Made by a program: the position numbers and the translations under genes. Shown piece by piece: positions 24,801 through 34,073 of a stretch of DNA of 64,000 nt. Origin of the DNA: Lentinula raphanica (taxonomy: Eukaryota > Basidiomycota > Agaricomycetes > Agaricales > Omphalotaceae). The stretch's first letter is position 1; every line of letters begins with the position of its first letter. Below the pieces are notes generated by a model. That model saw only the letters and a program-made list of their open reading frames with translations. It was not told the origin of the DNA and made no database searches. The stretch lies in the NCBI GenBank assembly GCA_027919835.1, contig JANVFP010000001.1, positions 2,046,001-2,110,000 of the forward strand, in the 5' to 3' direction.

Positions 24801-24892
24801 GCTGTGTTTGGTGTGTACATATTGGAGTTGGAATTGTCAGGTTTAGGTGCAGGTCGTGAAGGAGTCAATGCCGTTTGGGTGAGATAGGACAT
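21857..24892 (-). CDS. CLA4: Cla4-type p21-activated protein kinase (PH-CRIB-kinase)
   Basis: Seven exons on the minus strand: 23239-24892, 22978-23179, 22751-22912, 22570-22690, 22221-22517, 22014-22151, 21857-21934, total 2652 nt (883 residues). Domain order: Ser/Gly-rich N-terminus, PH domain (about 115-208, [12 protein letters not shown]...[14 protein letters not shown]), CRIB/PBD (about 216-245, [19 protein letters not shown]), a long Pro/Ala and Arg/Glu-rich linker, then the kinase domain (about 610-880). The kinase shows GQGASGHVY, the lysine of [22 protein letters not shown] and [11 protein letters not shown] plus CRIB before a STE20-type kinase is the Cla4 layout, a Cdc42 effector in septin assembly, budding and polarity. 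The first exon reads through its splice site into a short intronic tail, which is not coding. Confidence 0.93.
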
Positions 24893-27084
24893 TCAAATGA
24901 ATGTTGTAGCCGATCCTGATTGTGTATGTACGTTGGAGCAAACTCGGCGATGTGATTGTCGTCGTTGCCTTGCGCCTTGGGGATCTTGGTAAGAGAAATC
25001 TATGATTCCCGTTCAAAGCTTCGTAACTAACAACACACACCAAGCTTTTTACCCCGTTGTTACGACTGTCAAAATTCACAAAAATGACAGCAAAGACAAA
25101 TCAAAATCGCGGATACAACGTTCCAGTTGGGCTTAATCAGCGATTTAGAGATTGAAGAGGAAGAAAGATTTGTTCGATGTCGAATCGTTGGACGAAGAGA
25201 GCGCTTGGGGTTTAGAGAGGCGCAACGTACAACAAACACAATAAAATCACAGTTTCCCCCTTCACATCAACGTCTGACAAAGAAATCGATCATGCGGTAT
25301 TCTCCGGCCCGTCTCCGGTCAACTCGCCGGGAGTTTCTTTTTTTGGTAAGAACACTCTTGAAACGTTCTCCTTTGCTCGACGCTGTTATCCCCTTTGGAT
25401 CCCTCGACGCTCATCTTCGCTTCTCTTGCGGTCAACTTCTGATACTGCACAGCCCAAACTACTCATTGCCGCTCGACTCGAATTCTCAATTGAATTTCTC
25501 TCACACAACCAATGATATTACCGTGAAACCTTGTTCCAAGGTCCAAATCATTCGTGCTACTCATCTGCAGCAATGGAATTTCGGAATTCATCTTGATGAA
25601 TGATATATCAGACCAAGCTTGATCTACATACCATCGCCATCAAAGGTACCATACGATCTTACAAAACCCAATATCATCCGGGAGTTTCAACGAATACAAC
25701 ACGCATCTCTTACCCGCTAATAGTAACATCACTGGCTTTTGATCATTGACACTGTTTGTCTCCCTAGCCTTGGACCTGCATGATGTTTGCAAAGAGTACT
25801 CACTGCTGTGCTTGTACCCAGCGCTACTAACCGCTTTCTTCTCGATTGCATATCATCACACCACCGAGTCCAACCATTGGCCAGTAGTTCGTCCCAGCAG
25901 CTTTCGACTGCGGCGGGTAAGATTGTTCTCCAAATCGAGCGTTCGAGAGAGGATGACGGAGACCTGGCCGATTCGGGTGAAGATACAGAGGCTATGTCGG
26001 AACGGCGTTGGTAGTATCTTCTAAGTTCTTATTGTCGCGATGAGGTTTAGATTTGCTAAACTTCAATTCGTTACTCTAGGGTTGTTTAACGGCATAGTTG
26101 GGACGGATCCGGCTGAAACCCTTCGAGAAAACATGCCAGGTATGCTCAGCTTGTCTGAATATATGAGGTGCAATGCGGTTTTAGGAAATAGACTTGAGAT
26201 CAGGAGGAGTCAGTCTCTTTTCTCCTTCATTCTTTCCCTTAGTATAGCCTTTATCCGACTCTCAAAAGCGGCGCTCTTCAAGCGGTCTCGCTCATTTGCA
26301 CCCCATGTCACCCAGCTTGCAAGTTAAATTCAACATCAAGATTGCCAGAGTGATACATCGTTCACTAAGCAGCAGAAAATGCGCATGAACTTGAATTAGG
26401 CGAACTCGAAGAGGCTTCGTCTCCTGTGCTCGGTTCTCATTCATATGCTCTGCCTTTGTTGGATGACGGCCCACCTTGTGAACAGGTCAGTAATGCTATA
26501 TTCTATACCCATTTCTTCATGTGCTTAACTTTTCAAGTTTCGTCAAAAAACTCCATCAGTCAATGTTCTAAACCCTAGCCGCGTTCGCATCTGACATGCC
26601 TGAGTGGGGTACAATATGAACTTCCAACAACCCAGTAAATGCTGACTCGGATGTAATCAATGCCCACCTTGGTGATATCAGTGGTAGGCAACGAAGCTGC
26701 CGGACAAATGGTGTCTATGGGACAGGCACTACCGACAGCAAAGAAACCAAGACACAGGCACTGGCAACAACATCAAAGCGCATTGTAGAGGCAAAACTTG
26801 TTGAAGTGAATGTGAGAAGGCGGAGCACAAGAGAGAAAAAGTTCAGGGCCCAGGCTGACTGACGTGGAGAATTGGTGTTGAGTCAAGAGGGTTTGAGTAC
26901 GACTTCGCCGGCAAAGTAGTACTACGTGGATGATGGAAGATGATGGAGGTTGTAGTTCGAGCAGAAACTGGCATCGAGAATCAGAATCAATTGATTGTGA
27001 GATTTTGGATGAAAGCACCCAAGCGCTTCGCAATTGTATCTATTATCGGTGTCCATCACCACACTGTCGCCCAGCTCTCATTTG
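24893..27084. other. Promoter side of the Cla4-type gene and gene-poor stretch
   Basis: About 2.2 kb upstream of the kinase start and up to the retrotransposon. CT-rich and A-rich runs near 24900-25080 fit a fungal promoter and 5' UTR. ORFs of 60-158 codons here overlap without recognisable domains or paired splice sites, and none is called. Confidence 0.45.
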
Positions 27085-27473
27085 TGTTAGGAAAAGTGAG
27101 TGTCGGTGAACCTCTACTCGGAGTGTCGGGAGGTGGTTCGCCCCTATGGACAGTTTCTTATCCGATCGCACTCTCTCTCTACATATCGTTCCTACTGACC
27201 GTTTCACCTATAGTGTTTCGTTTCATAAATTTTCATTCTAAAACTTACTTAAACTTACGATACTCATCCCACGCACCTCAGTCGTTCCACTTACTGTGTG
27301 ACCGCCTGAGGTACGTCTCCAATACTTATTTATTATACACAGTCTTTACTCACTATCTATTGGTACAGTATATCTCGTACTTACTCGATTCCGTCAGGTA
27401 CTGTACCTAATAACAGTCGTTCCACTTACTGTGTGACCGCCTGAGTATATCTCGTACTTACTCGATTCCGTCA
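27085..27473 (+). repeat. 5' LTR
   Basis: 389 bp, TG...CA ends. It contains an internal duplication: GTTCCACTTACTGTGTGACC occurs twice, each time followed by a TCGTACTTACTCGATTCCGTCA-like segment. Confidence 0.95.
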
Positions 27474-27490
27474 GGTTATGGGCCCCGCGC
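27472..27490 (+). promoter_or_regulatory. Primer-binding site, half-tRNA(iMet) type
   Basis: Right at the LTR end the sequence reads CAGGTTATGGGCCCCGCGC. This is complementary, with a few mismatches, to the anticodon arm of initiator methionine tRNA (CAU anticodon read as ATG) and not to a tRNA 3' end. This resembles the Drosophila copia and yeast Ty5 arrangement, where a cleaved half tRNA primes reverse transcription. Confidence 0.6.
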
Positions 27491-27567
27491 TCGAACTCTG
27501 AACAAGCGAAAATACACAGAATAATCGACTCAGAAATTCGAAGAGCTGCTAGAAACTTACGCTAGAC

Positions 27568-30180
27568 ATGGCGTCCTCTACCCCGAGCAACTATACTACC
27601 ATTCAAATGCTTCCTGATGATCAGAAGTTTAATGGCGAAAACTACGTTTCATTCAAATCTATCATGCTCCCTACCGGTAGACTCAAAGGTCTAAATCTAT
27701 ACTGGGAGGGACGCATTACTAACCCTGACAACAATCCATCCCCTTACCCTTCAACGACTCCTTCTTCAATCAACGACCCTAATCCAAGTCCTCTCGAATA
27801 TGAACTTCGTGAGTCAGTTGCATATCTCACCCTCTGGAACAATATCAAGAACCCCGATGGTCTCGGTATTCCCCACAATCTGAGCTCGAAGGAGCTTTGG
27901 GATTACCTCGAGAAAGAGTTCCAGACGGTGACTTCGATTGCCCAACAACGAAAGGAGGATAATCTCCGAGCCGCTAGATATATCGAGGGCACGAAGATTG
28001 CAGGAGAAGGGGGATACGCTGAAAAGATGCGTATTTTGCTGAAGGAGGCAAACGACTGCGGAGCCAAGATTTCACCCAGCCAGTTCAACACCATCTTCTT
28101 AGACTCGTTCCCTCGTAACCCAACCTGGTTAGTCGTAACCGGGAACCTAATGGGAGAAGTAAGCTTCAATGTCATCGTCACTAGACTTGAAGAATACTAC
28201 CTCCATATGGGTACATCCCACTCCGGGTTACCTGTGAATTCTGGAGATCGTGTCTCGGCCCTTCAGGCAGAGGTGAATGAGTTGAAGGCTGCGCTAGCCG
28301 CGGGATCTATACCTCACCGAGGACCAGCGAACCCCGATCTTGTGTGCGTGAACCCTAACTGCAAAGGAAGGGGTCATGTAATCGAAAATTGCTGGAAACT
28401 AGGGGGCGGAAAGCAGGGTCAGTATCCGAAATGGTGGAAAGGGAAACGAGACGCACCTCTTCTAAATCCTTCGGCGAATAACACCACGACGTCAGCTAAT
28501 GCCACTGGAAACATCGCGAATGGACAAATTTATGCCCTTACTTCAACCGTGTTCAACGCGGTATCGACTCCTATACTCCCTGCTGGACCCGCAAGAACGT
28601 TTGCGGACTCGGGAGCCACGGCTCACTTTTTTCATGACCGATCTGTCTTCCGCAACTACGTTCCCAAAACAGGGACAGTCGGTAACTCGTCCAAGAAAGG
28701 AGTGAACTTCGAAATATTAGGCCAGGGAGATGTCGACGTTAGAGTTGTTTACAAGAACAAGGCGCATACACTTACCTTTCAAAATGCACTTCACGCCCCC
28801 TCTATCGCATCCAATTTGATCTCCATCAGTGTGTTAGACAGTCTTGGATGGATGATGACAATTGGGAGGGGTCGAATCATGTTCCATGAACCTGGTGGAC
28901 AAGAAGTGTTCGAAGGTCGTATGATGGACGGACTATACTTGATGGAGGGATCCTTCGTGGGGAGCGCCCCTACTGCGCTAACAGCTAGATCCCTCATATC
29001 TCCGGGTGACAAGAACCTTTGGCATCGAAGGTTTGGTCATTGCGGCGTCACCCGGATTGTCCAAGCATCCGACTTAGTCGAGGGGCTGAGTTTGACCGAA
29101 GGGGAGGTCCTGAAATGCGAAGATTGTACATTAGCAAATCAAAAACGACGTCCGTTCGATGGCGAAGGAGAAAAGGAGGAAGACCCACTCGAGCGTGTTT
29201 ACTTAGATATATTTGGGCCATCCCGCGTACCTTCAGTCGGAGGTAATCGATACGCCATGGTGATTGTCGATGGAGCAACTGCGAAGAAAACTTCGTACTT
29301 CACCCCAAATTGCACCGCCGAAATCACCCTTGGTAACCTCGACAACTTTAAAACTGAAGCTGAGCGCCAGACCGGCTACAAATTGAAACGAGTACGCACT
29401 GACAATGCTCCGGAGTTTAGAGGAAAACTTTGGGCAGATTGGTTCAAGAAGCATGGTATTATTCACGAGTTCACTACTGCTTACTCCTCAGCATCGAATG
29501 GAGTAGCAGAACGTGCTATTGGTGTACTCACTGAACATGCCAGAGCCATGATGACCGAATCGCGATTGGGAGCTCGTTGGTGGTGTGAAGCGTTTGACAC
29601 AGCCGTATATGTGGGAAACCTCCTACCCTCTAGTCGTCGACCAAACTCTATCCCTGAAGAACGATGGTCGAAGAAGAAACAGGACGTCGGTCATCTCAGA
29701 GTATGGGGTTGCATCTGTTACGCGAAGATCCAAGTTGAGACCGGGATAGGAAAATTCGATGACTGGTCTATAAAGTGTCAGTTCATTGGATACGAAGCTC
29801 CAGGGATATATCGATGCAAGGTGGTGGGTTCGGATGAAGTGGTGAGATCGAGAGATGTTGTTTTTGAAGAAGGCCATGGACACTGGACGTCTTCGACTGA
29901 GGGGGAGACAGAAGTAGACGAAGACATGGACGTGAGCTTCTTGAATGCTCCAGTCTCAGAGTCCAAAACCAATGAAGTGGATCCACCAATCAGAACTCCT
30001 AACAGCATCGATACCGAAGCGATGGACCGGCTCGAAGACCAAACCAATGAGACAAGCGAGAGCGGAAATCAAAATCAAAGTCATAGAAATCCCCCTAAAC
30101 CCCCTCGCAAACCTCGTCGTCTTATCTCTACCGAACTGACTAGGAAATCGTCTCGTATTCGAAACTTCTCAAAGCTATGA
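27568..30180 (+). CDS. copia gag-protease-integrase polyprotein
   Basis: 870 residues. The N-terminal 250 residues are a copia-type gag (QKFNGENYVSFKSIM...). A zinc knuckle CxxxxCxxxxHxxxxC lies at about residue 259 (CVNPNCKGRGHVIENC). The aspartic protease motif FADSGATAHF is at about 345. The pre-integrase HHCC region (WHRRFGHCG...CEDCTLANQ) precedes the integrase core, whose likely D-D-E residues are in YLDIFGP, RTDNAPEF and NGVAERA. The frame stops at TGA 30178-30180 just before the RT part. The ATG of the next ORF overlaps it (ATGA), so this is either stop-restart coupling or a one-base frameshift in an originally single pol frame. Confidence 0.92.
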   Translation: MASSTPSNYTTIQMLPDDQKFNGENYVSFKSIMLPTGRLKGLNLYWEGRITNPDNNPSPYPSTTPSSINDPNPSPLEYELRESVAYLTLWNNIKNPDGLGIPHNLSSKELWDYLEKEFQTVTSIAQQRKEDNLRAARYIEGTKIAGEGGYAEKMRILLKEANDCGAKISPSQFNTIFLDSFPRNPTWLVVTGNLMGEVSFNVIVTRLEEYYLHMGTSHSGLPVNSGDRVSALQAEVNELKAALAAGSIPHRGPANPDLVCVNPNCKGRGHVIENCWKLGGGKQGQYPKWWKGKRDAPLLNPSANNTTTSANATGNIANGQIYALTSTVFNAVSTPILPAGPARTFADSGATAHFFHDRSVFRNYVPKTGTVGNSSKKGVNFEILGQGDVDVRVVYKNKAHTLTFQNALHAPSIASNLISISVLDSLGWMMTIGRGRIMFHEPGGQEVFEGRMMDGLYLMEGSFVGSAPTALTARSLISPGDKNLWHRRFGHCGVTRIVQASDLVEGLSLTEGEVLKCEDCTLANQKRRPFDGEGEKEEDPLERVYLDIFGPSRVPSVGGNRYAMVIVDGATAKKTSYFTPNCTAEITLGNLDNFKTEAERQTGYKLKRVRTDNAPEFRGKLWADWFKKHGIIHEFTTAYSSASNGVAERAIGVLTEHARAMMTESRLGARWWCEAFDTAVYVGNLLPSSRRPNSIPEERWSKKKQDVGHLRVWGCICYAKIQVETGIGKFDDWSIKCQFIGYEAPGIYRCKVVGSDEVVRSRDVVFEEGHGHWTSSTEGETEVDEDMDVSFLNAPVSESKTNEVDPPIRTPNSIDTEAMDRLEDQTNETSESGNQNQSHRNPPKPPRKPRRLISTELTRKSSRIRNFSKL

Positions 30181-31304
30181 TGGAGTCTCAACAATATCAA
30201 GAGGAGGAAGGAAATGCTCGAGAATCTGGAGAGAATTGGGCAGGAGACTGGGAGATCCCGATCTTGCCAGAGTTTGATGAGGAAGAAGAAGGTGGTATAA
30301 AGGCGTTGATTGCTCAGAATGAACCCCTCGCTCCCGAACCTGACAACAAATGGACACCTGCCAACTACACCGAAGCTACATCTAGGCTCGACCTATGGGG
30401 ACCCGCTCTGGAGAAGGAAATTGGAAGACTCGACAACCGACATGCCTTCACACCTGTTCCACGAGAAGACTGGATGAAACTCATTGGCACACGACTGGTG
30501 TTCGACGTTGTTACCAACCAGGAAGGAAAGGTTGTGAAGCGAAGAGTCAGGCTCGTTGCGCAAGGACATACTCAAAAGAAGGGGATTCACTACTTTGACT
30601 CCTTTTCTCTCACTGCGCGATACGAGTCCGTCCGCTTTGTCATCGCTCTCGCTGCTCTCTACGGGTTGGAACTTTGGGCCGGAGATTTTGCCGCTGCCTA
30701 TCTGAACGCGAAACCCCAAACCATGAACTACCTTCGTATCCCTGAGGGGTACGAAAAACACTATGGGTTGCGCGACGGCAAGGAAACAGTTCTTCGACAG
30801 GAGATCAATCTGTACGGCACCAAAGATGCAGGAAACAACTGGTACCGACTCCTCGATCAGACTTATCGAGACCTTGGGCACCGTTCCATATCCTCAGACC
30901 CCTGCGTTCGATACCGACTCACCAACGACGGCGAAACTATCACGGCTACTTACACCGACGATGTCCTTGGAGCCTCCACCACTGTTGAAGACGGAGAAAA
31001 GGTTCAGAAGGAGTTGGGTGAGAAGTTTGAATTCAGGAAAGATGGCAAACCGGACACCTGCTTAGGGATCGGGCTCGAATATGGAGAAAATGGCGACATA
31101 TCTATTCACCAACAAGCTCTCATCGAAAATACTCTGGAGAGGTTCGAAATGATTGGATGCGCTCCCAAGTATACACCTCTGTCCCCTGGACTGGACCTCA
31201 ACGACAGTCAGCCTAAACCTATTACCCCCGAAGATCTCCAATTCATGAACGATAAGGATTACATGGGACTTTTAGGCTATCTAAAGAGAAATAAGCTCTA
31301 TAAT

Positions 31305-32681
31305 ACTTAAACATCCATGGACATGTCCACCTTTGGTTTAAACCTGTTTAAACAGGCAGATAATTATATTGAATCAGAGTCTTCAACCCTGGGTTTAAAC
31401 AAGAGGTTTAAACAGTAGCAACTTAAACAAGACAATCTCTCTTTGAACAAGAGTACTTAAACAAGAGGAGATTTGAACCAGAGCCTAGAGGATTTGAACA
31501 AGAGGAGGTTTAAACAAGAGGAGGTTTAAACAAGAGGAGTTTTAAACAAGAGGAGTTTTAAACAAGAGGAGGATTTAAACAAAAGTAATCTAGTTCAAAG
31601 ATGGAATGCTAGTTCAAAGATGGAATGACAGTTATGTGGACTCAGGTAACAAGTGTGCAAAGATGAAGCATGCACAGAGATAGAATCACAGGCATAATGA
31701 AATGAGAGGTGTGCTGCATGCAAGTAGATAAGAGTCGTATGGAGACGATGAATGTGGGAGTATGCAAGTGAATGACAGTCCTGTTGAGACGATGAGCGTG
31801 CAAGTGAATAAATTTGAGGCGACAGACAAGACAATGAATGTGCAAGTGGATAATAGCAGTTATGTTGAGACGACGAGCATGTGAGTGAATGAAGTTGAGG
31901 CAATGACTATGCAAGTGTTCCAGGATAGAATGAGACAATGTAGTGGGTCGCGACGATGATGATGGAGGAATGAGAAAGAAGAGTTTTGAGTTCCCACGGA
32001 ATTTGGATTCAACGTGAGGCCGAGGTTCCGATAGAAAACAGCTAGAAAAGGCAACAGATCGGAACCTCGGCCTCACGTTGAATCCAAATTCCGTGGGAAC
32101 CTAAAACTTTTCTTTCTCGTTCCTCCATCATCGTCGCGACCCACTACTTGCTTCTTCAACTCATTCACCTCATTGCTGCCTGAACATCTCGTCACCACCT
32201 GTACTACACCTTGTCGCCACCCTGTACACCATATCACCACTTGTATGCTGTGTCACTCATTCATCTGTTGTGTCTTGCTCTAGCCACCTCATTCCATTGT
32301 TGCTACTTCCCATCTATAGAATCGCTGTATACCGCTGCTCATGGAAACAGGTGAATTCTTCTCCAATATCACTTCATTTCAGACCTTCTGTTCATTTGAT
32401 TTTTCTGTTTGTTTAATTCTTCCATTTGTTTAAACCTTACATTTGTTTAAACCTTCCGCTTGTTTAAACCTTCCATTTGTTTAAACCTCTCATTTGTTCA
32501 AACCTCTTGTGTTTGCTTAAATCTTCCATTTGTTTAAACTTCCCATTTGTTCAAACCTTCCATTTGTTTATTAGACCTTCCAGTTTAAACCTTCTTTGAA
32601 TGATATCTCTCGATACATGAATATACAATGATGTTTAAACATATTTAAACAAAAAGTGGACAGGTCCATGGTTGTTTAAGT
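31305..32681. mobile_element. Foldback / non-autonomous element FB-1, nested in copia pol
   Basis: 1377 bp with imperfect terminal inverted repeats of about 48 bp (31305-31352 and 32634-32681), starting ACTTAAACA and including CCATGGAC-TGTCCAC. Subterminal parts are packed with GTTTAAAC-type words, including five tandem units of roughly 17 bp at 31495-31580. In the centre a long palindrome (arms 31940-32032 and 32058-32147, 25-nt loop) would fold into a hairpin. There is no coding capacity. No clean target duplication is seen: flanks CTCTATA (left) and CTCATA (right) are similar but not equal. It shares ends and palindrome core with the element at 61047. Confidence 0.8.
31940..32147. repeat. 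Central palindrome of FB-1
   Basis: Inverted arms of about 90 bp around a 25-nt loop. They are nearly identical, with one 3-bp indel and a few substitutions. The inner arms carry TTCCCACGGAATTTGG and CAACGTGAGGCCGAGG, also present in the second foldback element. Confidence 0.9.
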
Positions 32682-33372
32682 GAAACTCATAGGGTTACAG
32701 GTCTAAACCATATCGCCCAGGGGACTCGACCGGACATTGCATACTCTGTATCACTTCTCCAAAGGTTCGCGTCCGATCCTCGACCAATCCACTGGAGTGC
32801 CGCAAAGCACATCTTAGCCTACCTCAGCGCGACGAAGTCCTACAAACTCCGTTATCGACGACAACTCAACCCCGAACAGAATCCCACATTTGTCGGATAC
32901 GCCGACGCCTCTCATGCGGATATCCAAGATGAGTTTGGGGTTGCTACTCGAAAGTCGACAATGGGATATGTTTTCCTCGTTGCTGGTGCGGCGGTTTCGT
33001 GGAGTTCCAAGAAACAGTCTGTTGTTGCCCTTTCTACCACAGAAGCGGAATACCTGTCTATGGTTCATGCTGGCAAACAAGGTGTGTGGATGAAGAACTT
33101 TCTGAAGGGAGTCAACCGCTTCGATGGGAATACTCCCGAAATTCGAGTGGACAACCAAAGCGCCGTTGCTCTCACTCAGACCACCACTCACCATGCACGA
33201 ACCAAACACTTCGACGTAAACTGGTCCTGGATCCGTGATATGGTTCATGAGGGTGAACTGTCCTTTACCTATACTCCTTCTACCAGCAACCTTGCGGACA
33301 TTTTCACGAAAGCTTTACCGCGACAAGCCGTCACTGAAATCACTCGTGGAATGGGCCTTACCGAGTAGAGTT

Positions 33373-33382
33373 TCAGGGGGAG
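33373..33382 (+). promoter_or_regulatory. Polypurine tract of the copia element
   Basis: CAGGGGGAG directly precedes the 3' LTR, the expected position for plus-strand priming. Confidence 0.75.
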
Positions 33383-33771
33383 TGTTAGGAAAAGTGAGTG
33401 TCGGTGAACCTCTACTCGGAGCGTCGGGAGGTGGTTCGCCCCTATGGACAGTTTCTTATCCGATCGCACTCTCTCTCTACATATCGTTCCTACTGACCGT
33501 TTCACCTATAGTGTTTCATTTCATAAATTTTCATTCTAAAACTTACTTAAACTTACGATACTCATCCCACGCACCTCAGTCGTTCCACTTACTGTGTGAC
33601 CGCCTGAGGTACGTCTCCGATACTTATTTATTATACACAGTCTTTACTCACTATCTATTGGTACAGTATATCTCGTACTTACTCGATTCCGTCAGGTACT
33701 GTACCTAATAACAGTCGTTCCACTTACTGTGTGACCGCCTGAGTATATCTCGTACTTACTCGATTCTGTCA
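33383..33771 (+). repeat. 3' LTR
   Basis: 389 bp, about 99% identical to the 5' LTR, followed by the ATTTG target duplication. Confidence 0.95.
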
Positions 33772-34073
33772 ATTTGACTCCATATGGCCTTTTGCTTGTA
33801 CACGGTAAAGTCTTTTGCTAATCCATCTCACGTTAGTGAACTTGAAGAGAATATCCTTTCGATGGATCGACACTGTATTAATTTGCTGATAGCCTGACTG
33901 CTGTATCACAGTACGGTATCTGAGCTCAGTGTTCACTCTTAGACACAGGCTCCGATCTACCCACTGTAGTCATGTTGAGTCATGGCCCGATGTGGGCACT
34001 GGGCGCTTTCATTGTGGTTATAACCTTCGTTTGACATGAGGGCCCACAAAGGGATTTTCACCTTCTGCTCAGA

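Larger units (their letters stand above)
30177..33368 (+). pseudogene. copia reverse transcriptase / RNase H, split by insertion
   Basis: The RT part is 30177-31304 and the remainder plus RNase H is about 32682-33368. RT features: NRHAFTPVPREDW, RRVRLVAQGHTQKKGIHY and the catalytic YTDDVLGAS (most copia elements have YVDD). The first part ends after GLLGYLKRNKLYNT inside the insertion border. The second resumes with LNHIAQGTRPDIAYSV and continues into the RNase H domain (FVGYADASHAD, STTEAEYLSM, VDNQSAVAL, RTKHFDV) to TAG at 33366. Joining at the insertion keeps the reading frame plausible, so the break looks purely insertional. Confidence 0.88.
27085..33771 (+). mobile_element. Ty1/copia LTR retrotransposon carrying a nested insertion
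   Basis: LTRs of 389 bp at 27085-27473 and 33383-33771 both begin TGTTAGG and end GTCA, and differ at about 4 positions, so the insertion is young. The 5-bp target duplication ATTTG is perfect (27080-27084 and 33772-33776). Between the LTRs the order is gag, protease, integrase, reverse transcriptase, RNase H, which defines the copia superfamily. Without the 1377-bp insertion at 31305-32681 the element would be about 5.3 kb. It is probably not autonomous now: pol is split by that insertion and the ORF is interrupted at 30178. Confidence 0.95.

Noticed and set aside
25127..25603. 158-codon ORF upstream of the Cla4-type gene
   Set aside because: No recognisable domain, lies in the likely promoter region, and has overlapping frames on both strands.
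26940..27410. ORF of 156 codons and its twin at 33235-33708
   Set aside because: Both run into the LTRs; the shared part is LTR sequence, not a gene.
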